Source: Chloroflexota bacterium | Lineage (GTDB): Bacteria; Chloroflexota; Anaerolineae; Anaerolineales; UBA4823 | Reading direction: 5' to 3' | NCBI GenBank assembly: GCA_029265355.1 | Contig: JAJUJL010000014.1 | Span: forward strand, 62,001 to 126,000 | Length of the DNA: 64,000 nucleotides | Shown: positions 34,334 to 43,447 of the stretch, in pieces | Layout of the letters: the number at the start of each line of letters is the position of its first letter | Numbering within the stretch: position 1 is the first letter of the stretch | Notes under the pieces: model-generated | Told to the model about the DNA's origin: nothing | Databases searched by the model: none | The model's input: only the letters and a program-made list of their open reading frames with translations | Made by a program: the position numbers and the translations under genes

Positions 34334-36397
34334 ATGGTAAGAAACCCGTTTCGCCGCAGCCTCCCCGCTCTGCTGGTCTTCCTGGTGCTCCTGGTGCTCA
34401 GCTTCGGTCTGATGATTCCCTGGCTGGGTTTTTACTGGGACGACTGGCCAATTGTGCTGGCGAGCCGCCTGCAGGGGGTGGGCGTCTTCTGGGATTACTA
34501 CCGCCTGGAACGCCCCTTTTCGGCCTGGACCTATCTGGTTACGATCCCATTCCTGGGCACCCAGCCGCTGACCTGGCACATCTTCACCCTGCTGCTGCGC
34601 TGGCTGACGGTAGCGGGCATGTGGTGGTGCTTGAAGCTGGTATGGCCTGAGCACGCCCGCCAGGCGGTATGGGCGGCGCTGCTTTTTGCCGTCTACCCGG
34701 TGTTCACCGACCAGCCGGTGGCGCTGGCATTCTCCCAACACTGGATTTGCTTTGGTTTGTATTTTCTCTCATTGGGTTTGATGTTGCAATCGGTGCGCCG
34801 CAGGCAAGGCTGGTTATGGCTGAACGGAATTGCTCTAGCGGCTTCAGCCGTGCACATGCTGACGATGGAGTATATCTGGGGGCTAGAGCTGCTGCGCCCG
34901 CTGATATTGTGGATCGTCCTCGCCGACAGTTACCCATCTTGGAAGGGTCGCCTGCGACAGTGGCTCAGGCTGTGGTTGCCTTACCTGCTGGTCTTTTCCC
35001 TGGCGCTGGGCTGGCGGCTGGCGTTTGCTGATGACCTGGCCCAGGCTAATCGTCCGCAACTATTATCCGCCCTGCTCGCCAGCCCATTCACAACCAGCGT
35101 ACAGCTCTTACAGGTCAGCTTGCAGGATATGGTCAACAACCTGGTAGGGGCGTGGTACCAAACCATCAATCCGGTAGATCTGGAGCTGGCTGATCTCACT
35201 GTACTGGCTTCCCTGGCGCTTGGGGTTGTGACAGCGGGCTTGACTTTCTGGTTCTTAAAATGCCTGGATGGAGGATCTCCAGCCGCTGAGCGAGCCACGC
35301 TCCCTCAGGATGATAAGCCCGATGGATGGGTGCGGCAAGCGCTGCTGGTGGGGCTGCTCGGCGCGCTGCTGGGTCCGCTGCCGGTGTGGTTGATCGAACG
35401 CCAGGCGCTGGTCGGGCTGCACAGCGGGCGTTTTGCGCTGGCGGGGATGTTTGGTCTGAGCATCTTGATCGTTGCCTTGCTGGAGTGGTTCACACCTCGC
35501 CGGATTCAAAAGATGGCGCTTCTGGCGGTGTTGGTTGGCCTGGCAGCAGGGTTTCACCTGCGCAATGCGGTCACTTACTATCGCTCCACGCTGCGCCAGA
35601 ACGATTTTTACTGGCAGCTCTACTGGCGTGCGCCCTACATCCTGCCAAACACCGCCATCCTGTCTGCAGACGAGTTGTTTCCCTATGTTGGGCGCAACCC
35701 CACCGCGGTGACGCTCAACCTGCTCTATCCGCAGCCTTATGGCATCCGCCAGGTGGGCTACTGGTTCCTGGAGCTGTTTCACGATATCGGCCCAGCGGTG
35801 GTGTCGCGATTGGGGCGTGGGCGCACCTTCACACCTGAGTTTCGCACCTTCAGCTTCCGCGGCTCCAGCCTGGACAGCCTGGTGATCTATTACAAGCCTG
35901 GCGCTGGGCGCTGCCTGTGGGTGCTTTCACCCGAGGATGTCGACAACCCAGAGCTGCCGGAGATCACCCGCCAGGCGCTGCCAGTTTCGAACCTGAGCCG
36001 CATCCAGGCGCAACCTGCCGCCGGGGAATACCCGCCCACCGACTTATTCGGGCGTGAGCCAGCGCATGGCTGGTGCTACTACTACCAGAAAGCCGAGCTG
36101 GCTCGCCAACAAGGCGACTGGCAGGCGATCGTTCAGCTCGGCGAGCAGGCCGAGAATGGCGGGTATCGCGCTGGGAATGGCCATGAGCGCTTGGTGTTCA
36201 TCGAAGCCGAGGCGCGCACCGGCGATTGGCAGGCCGCCCTGCAGCACAGCGCAGAGGTGTTTGCTGCCGATAACGATCTCGCCCCGCGGGTGTGCCGCTT
36301 GTGGGAGCGAATCGCGGCAGACGCGCAGATTCCCCCGCCCCAGCTTCCGTTGCTGGAAAAGCTGCGCAGCGAGCTATCCTGCCAGGCTGCGCCTTAA
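34334..36397 (+). CDS. Large polytopic membrane protein, GT-C glycosyltransferase-like
   Basis: This 687-residue protein has a multi-helix membrane domain (about residues 10-420) and a soluble C-terminal part. The first loop has WLGFYWDDWPIVLA, an acidic motif at the position of the GT-C catalytic loop. The C-terminal 90 residues (YYYQKAELARQQGDWQAIVQLGEQAENGGYR...) look like two or three tetratricopeptide-type helix pairs, as in some oligosaccharyltransferase-like proteins. No specific family is recognised. It has its own promoter despite following another GT-C gene. Confidence 0.72.
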   Translation: MVRNPFRRSLPALLVFLVLLVLSFGLMIPWLGFYWDDWPIVLASRLQGVGVFWDYYRLERPFSAWTYLVTIPFLGTQPLTWHIFTLLLRWLTVAGMWWCLKLVWPEHARQAVWAALLFAVYPVFTDQPVALAFSQHWICFGLYFLSLGLMLQSVRRRQGWLWLNGIALAASAVHMLTMEYIWGLELLRPLILWIVLADSYPSWKGRLRQWLRLWLPYLLVFSLALGWRLAFADDLAQANRPQLLSALLASPFTTSVQLLQVSLQDMVNNLVGAWYQTINPVDLELADLTVLASLALGVVTAGLTFWFLKCLDGGSPAAERATLPQDDKPDGWVRQALLVGLLGALLGPLPVWLIERQALVGLHSGRFALAGMFGLSILIVALLEWFTPRRIQKMALLAVLVGLAAGFHLRNAVTYYRSTLRQNDFYWQLYWRAPYILPNTAILSADELFPYVGRNPTAVTLNLLYPQPYGIRQVGYWFLELFHDIGPAVVSRLGRGRTFTPEFRTFSFRGSSLDSLVIYYKPGAGRCLWVLSPEDVDNPELPEITRQALPVSNLSRIQAQPAAGEYPPTDLFGREPAHGWCYYYQKAELARQQGDWQAIVQLGEQAENGGYRAGNGHERLVFIEAEARTGDWQAALQHSAEVFAADNDLAPRVCRLWERIAADAQIPPPQLPLLEKLRSELSCQAAP

Positions 36398-36587
36398 CTC
36401 GCTCTCGCCTGTGTTTTTAGCAATCCCTGATGACCGCCATTCGCTCTGTGAGGTGAGGCGATCAGGTTTACCGTCCCTTCATTCAGAATCACCCGCAGGA
36501 TCTGCTCCCCGATCTAAAATCGGGTCTATACTGATGCTGATAGCGCGCTGCGCTCCTTCTCCGCGTCGATTAAAAGGCAGGCAAATA

Positions 36588-38828
36588 ATGAAGTTACATA
36601 CGGTATTCGCTCTGGTCGTGCTGTGCGCTGGCCTGGTTTCTTGTTCACCCGCCGCGCCAACCTCGCCGTCAGGCAGTCCAACACCCGTTCCAGCCACGGC
36701 AACCTCGGCCCCACTGCCGCCATCCCCGACGGCTATCCCACCCTCGCCCACCGCCGAAACGGTTGAGCAAGGCGTCCAACCCGGCGATGAAGTCCAGGGC
36801 ATGCGACTTGTGGCAGCAGCCGATGAGAGCGGCGTGTCCACCAACATCTGGGATTACTGCGATCCTATCGTCAGCGACGTTCGCGATACCCGGATACGGA
36901 ATTGTGATGTGCCGGCATTCGAGGCGCTGTTCATCGGCAATGGGGTGGGTGTCCTTGCCTCAGCCAACACGGCTGCAGAGTTAGATGCGAACTGGTCGGC
37001 GCTCCACTGGAAGCTCTATCTCGACGATCAACCCATCGATCTGCCCGCCTTCGGGCCGATCGATGTGTGGGGAGGTACCTTCCGCTTGTGGAACGTGGTC
37101 ATCGAAAAGCCCACCCTGGGCAAGCATACCCTGCGTTACGTGGTCGCCACCAGCCCGGAATTCCTTGACCCCGGGGAGGCTACCTGGGCTTTCACGATTA
37201 AAGAGCTGTCTGAATTTCCCGAGCTCAGTGTTCAGCTCCCACCCCAGCCCACGCCCATGCCAGCGCCCAGCCAGCCGCCTTCCTTGGGCAGCGGCGGTTT
37301 GCCGTGGTGGAACGATCGCATCTTTTATGAAGTCTTTGTGCGCAGCTTCAAAGACAGCGACGGCGATGGCATTGGTGATCTGCAAGGATTGATTTCTCAG
37401 CTCGATTACCTGAACGACGGCAACCCCGAAACCGGTGATGACCTGGGCGTCACCGGCTTATGGCTGATGCCGGTGGCCCAGTCGCCCAGCTATCACGGCT
37501 ATGATGTCACCGATTACAAAACCATCGAGGCGGATTACGGCAGCAATGAGGATTTCAAACAGCTCATGGCCGAAGCGCACCAGCGCGGCATGGTCATCAT
37601 CGTCGACCTGGTGATGAACCACACCTCCAGCGAGCATCCCTGGTTCCTCGAGTCGCAAAATCCAGGCTCTGAATACCGTTCCTGGTACATTTGGGATGAC
37701 AGCCCCATTCCCTTTCCCAGCCCGTGGGGCTCGCAGGTCTGGCATCCGCTGGGCGATAGCTATTATTATGGCTTGTTCTGGGAGGGTATGCCCGACTTGA
37801 ACTACCGCAACGGCGATGTCACCCAGGCCATGCGCGATGTGATCCAGTTCTGGTTAAGAGACATGGGTGTGGATGGCTTCCGCCTGGATGCTGTCCGTCA
37901 CCTGATCGAGGATGGCGCCATTCAGCAGAACACACCTGAGACGCACGCCTGGCTGCAGGATTTCTACCGTTTTGTGCACACCCTCTCGCCGCAGGCGCTG
38001 ACCGTGGGCGAGGTGTGGGATACCAGCGCCGCGGTAGCGCCCTATATTGGCGACGAGGTGGACTTTTGCTTCGAGTTCGACCTGGCGACAGCTATCCTGG
38101 AGGCTGCCAAGAGGGGTGAGAATAATCAACTGGTGACCGTGCAACAGCGCGTGCTGGAAACCTACCCGCGCGGGCAGTACGCTTCCTTTTTGACCAACCA
38201 CGACCAGAACCGGGTGATCAATCACTTGTTGAAGAATGTCGACCAGGCGAAGATTGCTGCCACGCTGCTGCTGACCAACCCGGGCGTGCCTTTTATCTAC
38301 TATGGCGAAGAGATTGGCATGCGCGGCGTCAAGCCGGACGAGCGCATCCGCACGCCGATGCAGTGGGATAGCTCAGCCAACGCCGGTTTCACCAGTGGCA
38401 CACCCTGGGAAGCCCTGAACAACGATGCCAGCACCGTCAATGTGGCCGTGCAGGCAGAGGATCCGCACTCGCTTCTTTACCACTACCGCGGACTATTGCA
38501 CCTGCGCGCAGAGCATACCGCCCTGCGCACCGGCGAGATGGCGCTGGTGAAAAGCAGCACCACCCAGGTGTACGCCTTCCTGCGCTATGATGACAGCGAG
38601 GCCTTGCTGGTGCTGGTCAACCTCGCATCCGAGCCGGTCAGCAGCTATGAGCTGTCTCTGGCAGACGGCCCGTTGCAGGGCAGCCCAGGGGCGACGCTGC
38701 TATTCGGTGAGGGACAGGCGATTGCTCCGGTGTCGAACGCCTCTGGCGGCTTCCAGGCGTATATGCCGCTGCCCGAGCTGGCCCCGCACGGCAGCTATAT
38801 CCTCCGGCTGGCAACCGATGGCGAGTGA
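36588..38828 (+). CDS. Lipoprotein alpha-amylase family glycoside hydrolase (GH13)
   Basis: This is a 746-residue secreted starch- or oligosaccharide-active enzyme. The N terminus is a lipoprotein signal (ALVVLCAGLVSC, cleavage before Cys), then a Pro/Thr/Ser-rich linker, then a beta-rich region before the catalytic barrel (about 240 onward, FYEVFVRSFKDSDGDGIGDL). Catalytic residues are present: nucleophile in GFRLDAVRHL (about 430), acid/base in TVGEVWD (about 473) and NHDQN (about 538). A C-terminal beta domain ends the protein. The ATG follows AAAGGCAGG. Such enzymes are usually alpha-glucosidase or amylase on the cell surface; exact specificity is not readable. Confidence 0.92.
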   Translation: MKLHTVFALVVLCAGLVSCSPAAPTSPSGSPTPVPATATSAPLPPSPTAIPPSPTAETVEQGVQPGDEVQGMRLVAAADESGVSTNIWDYCDPIVSDVRDTRIRNCDVPAFEALFIGNGVGVLASANTAAELDANWSALHWKLYLDDQPIDLPAFGPIDVWGGTFRLWNVVIEKPTLGKHTLRYVVATSPEFLDPGEATWAFTIKELSEFPELSVQLPPQPTPMPAPSQPPSLGSGGLPWWNDRIFYEVFVRSFKDSDGDGIGDLQGLISQLDYLNDGNPETGDDLGVTGLWLMPVAQSPSYHGYDVTDYKTIEADYGSNEDFKQLMAEAHQRGMVIIVDLVMNHTSSEHPWFLESQNPGSEYRSWYIWDDSPIPFPSPWGSQVWHPLGDSYYYGLFWEGMPDLNYRNGDVTQAMRDVIQFWLRDMGVDGFRLDAVRHLIEDGAIQQNTPETHAWLQDFYRFVHTLSPQALTVGEVWDTSAAVAPYIGDEVDFCFEFDLATAILEAAKRGENNQLVTVQQRVLETYPRGQYASFLTNHDQNRVINHLLKNVDQAKIAATLLLTNPGVPFIYYGEEIGMRGVKPDERIRTPMQWDSSANAGFTSGTPWEALNNDASTVNVAVQAEDPHSLLYHYRGLLHLRAEHTALRTGEMALVKSSTTQVYAFLRYDDSEALLVLVNLASEPVSSYELSLADGPLQGSPGATLLFGEGQAIAPVSNASGGFQAYMPLPELAPHGSYILRLATDGE

Positions 38829-38843
38829 AGCACAGCTCCCTGG

Positions 38844-39317
38844 TCAGGCGGGTGTGTAAGCGAAGTCCAGGATCGTCGGCTTGACCAGGCGGGCGAAATC
38901 CTCGAACGCTATCTGCACCAGCTCAGTGTGTGTGCCAGCGCAGAAGGCAATTTCGATCTCATCGCTGAGCGTCTGGGCGGCATAGACGGGTATGCCATAC
39001 AGGTTGCCAAAGGGCGGCATCGCGCCAACCTGGCAATCCGGGAAACGAGCCTTCATTTCGCTTTCACGCGCCAGCTCGATAGTCTGCGCGCCGGTCAGCT
39101 CGCGCAGCCGGTTCAGGTGCACGCGCTGCGAGGCCGGCAGCACCGCCATCGCCAGCTTGCCATCCAGCTTGACCATCACGGTCTTGGCAAGCTGCTTGCC
39201 GGAGATGTGCGCCGCGGCGGCGATCTCTTGCGCGGTGTAGACAGGGGTGTGATGTTCGACCACGCGATAGTTGACATGCTGGTTGTCCAAGAACTCTGTC
39301 AATTTACTGGCAGGCAT
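38844..39317 (-). CDS. YbaK/ProX-type aminoacyl-tRNA deacylase
   Basis: This 157-residue protein of the YbaK/prolyl-tRNA editing family hydrolyses misacylated tRNA. The N-terminal segment VNYRVVEHHTPVYTAQEIAAAAHISGKQLAKTVMVK carries the conserved lysine region, and VGAMPPFGNLYGIPVYAAQTL is the family's glycine-rich motif. The ATG at 39317 follows AAGGAGGGATC; an upstream start at 39332 would lie before that site. It is convergent with the amylase gene, 15 bases apart. Whether it edits Cys-, Ala- or Ser-tRNA cannot be told. Confidence 0.9.
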   Translation of the reverse strand: MPASKLTEFLDNQHVNYRVVEHHTPVYTAQEIAAAAHISGKQLAKTVMVKLDGKLAMAVLPASQRVHLNRLRELTGAQTIELARESEMKARFPDCQVGAMPPFGNLYGIPVYAAQTLSDEIEIAFCAGTHTELVQIAFEDFARLVKPTILDFAYTPA

Positions 39318-39749
39318 GATCCCTCCTTTCACCGGTGGGCGAATCGATCGTCACTTTCAGTATAGAGAAAGAAGAAGCGCGGGTCAAGCATGATTCGCCA
39401 ACCTTCGGACAACCACCATTTTACGGGTCATGGCGAGCCCCGCCGGGACGTGGCAATCCCCTGGACGATCGCGGAGATCACTTCGCTGTCGCTGGCGAGG
39501 AACACCGTGTCAGAATAATGGTCCGAGCGATTATCTGAACTTGAGCGAATCGCTGCCCACGGTCATTCCAGGTGGGGTCAAGCGCCTGTCACTCGCTCTG
39601 CGGGAGTCCTCGCTGCGCTCGACATCGTCGTCATGTGACCCCGGATATGACCAGCGGCACTGCCAAATATGACCACCGGCGCGTAAGATAGGCACAGTTG
39701 GAACACCAACACCAAAGTCTATCGAGTGAGTGAATGAAAGGAAATTCCC
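39318..39749. repeat. 432-base gene-free region with degenerate dispersed-repeat sequence
   Basis: No gene is seen. Bases about 39427-39510 (GTCATGGCGAGCCCCG..., GACGTGGCAATCCC, GCGGAGATCACTTCG) look like a decayed relative of the inverted-terminal repeat at 62317-62413. A further GC-rich stretch at 39570-39645 has CTCGCTGCGCTCGAC-type sequence seen in similar repeats. The last 30 bases hold the ribosome site of the next gene. Confidence 0.4.
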
Positions 39750-41066
39750 ATGAAAACCTCTCGCAAGTTTCTCGCCATCTTCAGCCTGGTGCTGCTGGCC
39801 TCGCTGGTTTTTGCACCGGCAGCGCTGGCATTTGATGGGCGCAGCGGCGACCGCATTGTGATCGGCGCCAATGAAGTGATCAATGACGACCTGTACCTGG
39901 CTGGCACGGAAGTGATCGTTGATGGCACGATCAACGGCGACCTGATGGTCGCGGCCCGGGATGTGATCATCAATGGCACCGTCACCGGCGATTTGTGGGT
40001 TGCCGGGCGCAGCGTGACCATCAACGGCGCGGTGGGCGACGATCTGTTTTCTGGCGCGGCTGTTGTCACATTGGGCTCTGAAGCGCGCATCACCGACGAC
40101 GCTTTCGGAGGCGCAGGCAGCGTTGAGAGCAAGGCTGGCAGCCAGGTCGGCGGGTCCTTCTTGATCGGCGCAGGCCAGGCGCTGCTCTCCGGCGATATCG
40201 CTGAAAACCTGATGGCAGGCGCAAGCCGCATCCGCCTGGAAGGCGCTGTCGGCGGCGACGCCTCGCTGGGCGTGGACAGCCATGACAATTACTGGTCGCC
40301 GTCCTTTTATCTTGGTCCAGACACCCCGGCCATGCCGTCTGTGCCATCGGGCTTGACCTTCGGTGAAGGCGCCAAAATCTCTGGCAGCCTGGAATACACC
40401 AGCCCCGCGCAACAGAGCGTGCCCTCCAGCGTTTCTACCCAGGTGCAGTACCGGCAGCCTCCGGTCGACGCCCAGGTATCGCGCGAGATCAGCCGCAACG
40501 ATGGTGTGGCCTCCAGCCTGCTGGACAACGTGCGCCGCATGATCGCCCTGCTGGTGGTCGGACTGCTGGTCGCCTGGCTGTTCCCCGCCTGGATCCTGGC
40601 GCCCGCTCGCCGGCTGGTAGAGCGCCCACTGCCCTCCTTCAGCGTTGGCCTGCTTGGCCTGGTCGCCTTCCCGGGACTGTGGCTTGTAGCGCTGGGCCTG
40701 ATCATCCTGGTGGCAATCATTTTCGGCGCCCTGACGCTGGGCGGTCTGCTGGGCAGTTCGCTGGCCCTGGGTCTCTCCGGGTTGGGCGCCGTGACGGTGC
40801 TCTTCTTCCTGATGCTCGGTTACCTGCCGCAGGCGATCGTCGCCTACATCGGCGGGCGTTGGATGCTGCAGCGCTTGAGCCCTGCCTCGGCAGATAACCG
40901 CTACTGGGCCACGGTGGTGGGATTGATCGTGCTGGCTGTGCTGATCTCGCTGCCCATCGTCGGCGGTCTGCTGCAGCTTCTCGCCATACTGGTTGGCCTG
41001 GGCGCCATCCTCCTGGTGCTGTGGGACAAGCGCCCCCAGCCAGCTCCTGCCGCAGTGCAGGCCTGA
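39750..41066 (+). CDS. Secreted/membrane bactofilin-like beta-helix protein
   Basis: This 438-residue protein has a signal peptide (LLASLVFAPAALAFDG). Residues about 35-200 have a six-residue-type beta-helical repeat (VDGTINGDLMVAARDVIING, GDLWVAGRSVTINGAVGDDL) as in polymer-forming bactofilins. A linker follows, then about five membrane helices (about 265-425). The combination suggests an extracytoplasmic beta-helix anchored by a C-terminal membrane domain. AAAGGAAATTCCC precedes the ATG. A strong terminator follows, then a two-component system. A scaffold or envelope-stress role is only a guess. Confidence 0.78.
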   Translation: MKTSRKFLAIFSLVLLASLVFAPAALAFDGRSGDRIVIGANEVINDDLYLAGTEVIVDGTINGDLMVAARDVIINGTVTGDLWVAGRSVTINGAVGDDLFSGAAVVTLGSEARITDDAFGGAGSVESKAGSQVGGSFLIGAGQALLSGDIAENLMAGASRIRLEGAVGGDASLGVDSHDNYWSPSFYLGPDTPAMPSVPSGLTFGEGAKISGSLEYTSPAQQSVPSSVSTQVQYRQPPVDAQVSREISRNDGVASSLLDNVRRMIALLVVGLLVAWLFPAWILAPARRLVERPLPSFSVGLLGLVAFPGLWLVALGLIILVAIIFGALTLGGLLGSSLALGLSGLGAVTVLFFLMLGYLPQAIVAYIGGRWMLQRLSPASADNRYWATVVGLIVLAVLISLPIVGGLLQLLAILVGLGAILLVLWDKRPQPAPAAVQA

Positions 41067-41080
41067 TCCCCTCTTTGGTT

Positions 41081-41117
41081 GGGGGAGCGATCGGAAACCG
41101 ATCGCTCCCCCACTTTT
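41081..41117 (+). terminator. Terminator after the bactofilin-like gene
   Basis: A perfect 14-base stem (41081-41094 with 41098-41111) with loop AAA is followed by ACTTTTATGG. The promoter of the histidine kinase gene begins immediately after it. Confidence 0.85.
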
Positions 41118-41121
41118 ATGG

Positions 41122-41127
41122 TTTAAT
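41122..41127 (+). promoter_or_regulatory. Extended -10 of the two-component system, predicted leaderless
   Basis: TGG-TTTAAT is followed by GGACAC and then the ATG at 41134. There is no ribosome site, so the transcript probably starts at the start codon. Confidence 0.6.
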
Positions 41128-41133
41128 GGACAC

Positions 41134-42363
41134 ATGCGTCACACCAGCCAAAACACATTGCTCAACCTGACCGCTTACTTAACCACCGCCGGCGCGGCGG
41201 CTGGCGCTGTGCTGCTGGTGGACCGCATCTTGCTGCGCTGGCAAGTGATCCTGCTGCTGGGGGTCTTCGCTGCCCTCCACAGCCGGTTGCCAGCCGAAGA
41301 TGGCGAGGCGCACGCGCTGCGCACGGCAAACCTGCTGATCGGCGCCCAGGCGCTGATTGTGGGCTACCTGGCGGCGGTCACCAGCGTGGGGTTTTCGCTG
41401 CTGGTCTTGTTCTTCATCTTGAGCGTCAGCGCCGCGCTCTACAACCCGCTGCGCGGTCTGTTGCTGTGGATTGGCGCCTTCACGGTTTTCACGGCCTGGT
41501 ATCTGCTCCGGCTTGGTGGTTGGGCAGGCGTCGCGGGTGGGCTGGCAACCTACACCGGTGGGTACCTGTTCTTCGGCTTTGTCACGCTGGCGCTCAGCGC
41601 AGCGCGCCGGGCGCAGGCAACCAGCGAGCGTTTGCTGGTCGAGTTGCGAGCCAAAAACGTGCAGCTCGAAGAATACGCCGGGCAGGTGGAGACGCTGGCG
41701 GCGGTGGAGGAGCGCAACCGGCTGGCGCGGGAGGTGCACGATACGCTCGGTCACCGCCTGACCAGCACCGCGGTGCAGCTCGAGGCTGCCGAGCGCCTGG
41801 CGGCGCGCGACCCCGCTAAAACCGCTGAGCTGGTTAGCATTGCGCGCCAACAGGTGCGCGAGGGACTGCAGGAGCTGCGCCAGACAGTCGGTCGCTTGCG
41901 CGCCCCGCTGGAGATCGAATTGTCTCTGCCGCAAGCGCTCACCCGCCTGGTGCAGGGATTCCAGGCCGCCAGCGAGCTACAGGTGCACCTGGAGTTGCCC
42001 GAGACGATGTGCGAAACCACACCTTCCCAGCGCCTGGCGATCTACCGCGCCGCCCAGGAAGGCTTGACCAATGTGCAGCGCCACGCCCAGGCCAGGCAGG
42101 CCTGGTTGCGCCTGGGGTGCGAGCCGGGCGAATTGCGCCTTGAGCTGCGCGATGATGGGATAGGTGTCTCGGGGAACCCATCACCCGAAACCATAGGCTT
42201 TGGCCTGCGCGGGCTGCGCGAGCGCGCCGTTGCCCTGGGGGGCTACCTGGCGCTGGAAACTGTGGAAGGCGGCGGCAGCCGACTGGTGATGCGCCTGCCG
42301 CGAGCTGATACCTCTAAAACACCGCGAGGAAACGATGGAAAACATCCGCCTGCTGATCGTTGA
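41134..42363 (+). CDS. NarL-type sensor histidine kinase
   Basis: This 409-residue kinase has an N-terminal membrane domain of about six helices (residues 8-155) with no large extracytoplasmic domain. A coiled coil leads to the HisKA_3 dimerisation domain with the phospho-accepting histidine in REVHDTLGHRLTS (about residue 200). The HATPase domain has EGLTNVQRHAQA (N box), LRDDGIGV and GFGLRGLRERA (G boxes). The stimulus probably comes from the membrane. Its end overlaps the response regulator gene by 29 bases. The open frame extends upstream across the terminator but is not coding there. Confidence 0.93.
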   Translation: MRHTSQNTLLNLTAYLTTAGAAAGAVLLVDRILLRWQVILLLGVFAALHSRLPAEDGEAHALRTANLLIGAQALIVGYLAAVTSVGFSLLVLFFILSVSAALYNPLRGLLLWIGAFTVFTAWYLLRLGGWAGVAGGLATYTGGYLFFGFVTLALSAARRAQATSERLLVELRAKNVQLEEYAGQVETLAAVEERNRLAREVHDTLGHRLTSTAVQLEAAERLAARDPAKTAELVSIARQQVREGLQELRQTVGRLRAPLEIELSLPQALTRLVQGFQAASELQVHLELPETMCETTPSQRLAIYRAAQEGLTNVQRHAQARQAWLRLGCEPGELRLELRDDGIGVSGNPSPETIGFGLRGLRERAVALGGYLALETVEGGGSRLVMRLPRADTSKTPRGNDGKHPPADR

Positions 42364-42988
42364 CGACCAGCGCCTGATGCGCCAGGGGTTGTGCACGCTG
42401 CTGGAGCTGGAACCCGACCTGCAAGTGGTGGGCGAGGCTGAAGACGGCCTGGCAGCGCTGGAAGCCTATGCCAGCTTGCTGCCGGATGTGGTGCTGATGG
42501 ACGTCCGCATGCCGCGCATGGATGGTGTGGAAGCCATCCAGCGCCTGCGCCAACGCTGGCCCGAGGCGCGCGTGATCATCCTGACCACCTTCGACGACGA
42601 CGCCTACGTGTTCGATGGACTGCGCGCCGGCGCCCAGGGCTACCTGCTCAAGGATGTCTCAGGCGCCGAACTGGCGGATGCCATCCGCAAAGTCGCCGGC
42701 GGCGGCGCGCTGATCGAGCCCTCGGTGGCGCGCAAGGTGCTGGCGGAGTTCGCCCGCCTGGCAGAGCCGGTGCAGCCGCCGGTCGAGCGCCTGCCCGAGC
42801 CGCTCAGCGAGCGCGAGCTGGAAATCCTCAAGCTGCTGACGCAAGGCGCGAATAACAAACAAATCGCCGCCCAGCTCTACCTGGCGGAAGGCACGGTCAA
42901 GAACTACATCTCCACTATCCTGGACAAGCTGGGCGTGGAAGACCGCACCCAGGCCGCGCTGCGCGCAAAAGAGATGCGCTTGATTTAG
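42335..42988 (+). CDS. NarL/FixJ-family response regulator
   Basis: This is a 217-residue two-domain regulator. The receiver domain (1-120) has the acidic pair in LIVDDQRLM, the phospho-accepting aspartate in VVLMDVRMP (about residue 55), the conserved threonine in IILTTFDDD and the lysine in YLLKDVSGAEL. The C-terminal LuxR-type helix-turn-helix has LSERELEILKLLTQGANNKQIA and GTVKNYISTILDKLGVEDR. It overlaps and is co-translated with the sensor kinase. The target genes are unknown; the bactofilin-like gene upstream and the T-box operon downstream have separate signals. Confidence 0.95.
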   Translation: MENIRLLIVDDQRLMRQGLCTLLELEPDLQVVGEAEDGLAALEAYASLLPDVVLMDVRMPRMDGVEAIQRLRQRWPEARVIILTTFDDDAYVFDGLRAGAQGYLLKDVSGAELADAIRKVAGGGALIEPSVARKVLAEFARLAEPVQPPVERLPEPLSERELEILKLLTQGANNKQIAAQLYLAEGTVKNYISTILDKLGVEDRTQAALRAKEMRLI

Positions 42989-42996
42989 TATTCCCC

Positions 42997-43024
42997 TTGA
43001 CATCCGCTCGCAATCTCGTATAAT
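42997..43024 (+). promoter_or_regulatory. Sigma-70-type promoter of trpB2
   Basis: TTGACA (42997-43002) and TATAAT (43019-43024), both perfect consensus hexamers, are separated by 16 bases. The start point is expected near 43031, just before the T-box leader. Confidence 0.85.
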
Positions 43025-43030
43025 CCAACC

Positions 43031-43376
43031 AATCGAACAGCCAAAGACTGGGATGAGGACGAGTAGGCTGCGCAGCGGCAGTCCAGAGAGCGGGAGCTGG
43101 TGAGAACCCCGCCTGTACGGCGCAACCGAATGGACCTCGGAGTTGCAAGGCGAAAGACCTCCTGCTGAGCGTCAACTAGCCTGAGCCGGAATCGCCCCCG
43201 TTATATGGGCAAAGGGTATAAGCCTGGTTTCAAGGCCGTACCCGAACAGAGTGAGGCTGGCCTCCAAACCCCGTCGCATCACCGGCGGGATTTTTCGTTA
43301 AAGAGCGGACGGCAAGCCTAACCGGGGTGGCACCACGGACTGATGCGTTCGTCCCCATGGGGATGGGCGCGTTTTG
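43031..43376 (+). ncRNA. Tryptophan-specific T-box riboswitch
   Basis: The leader contains T-box landmarks in order: GATGAGGACGAGTA at the 5' base of stem I, the AGAGAG and GGTGAGAA motifs of stem I (43085-43116), and a specifier region GAATGGACCTCGGAG with the codon TGG at 43131-43133 (tryptophan). The T-box bulge GGGGTGGCACCACGG follows at 43324-43338. A terminator hairpin (GCGTTCGTCC with GGATGGGCGC, 43345-43370) then runs into GTTTTG. Uncharged tRNA-Trp should pair with the specifier and the T-box and so favour antitermination, raising trpB2 expression when tryptophan is short. Confidence 0.93.
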
Positions 43377-43447
43377 ATTCTCACACCTATCCCCAGACGT
43401 TGCATAAGACAATCCAATCGTTTACATTTTTCTAAAGGAGGATCCCC

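Noticed and set aside
36054-36587. N-terminal extension of the amylase into the preceding gene
   Set aside because: The frame is open, but the lipoprotein signal begins at 36588, and upstream residues overlap the GT-C gene in another frame.
39531-41135. A 534-codon - strand frame across the bactofilin-like gene
   Set aside because: It is antisense to a protein with a clear signal peptide and membrane helices, has Gln/His-rich composition, and crosses a terminator.
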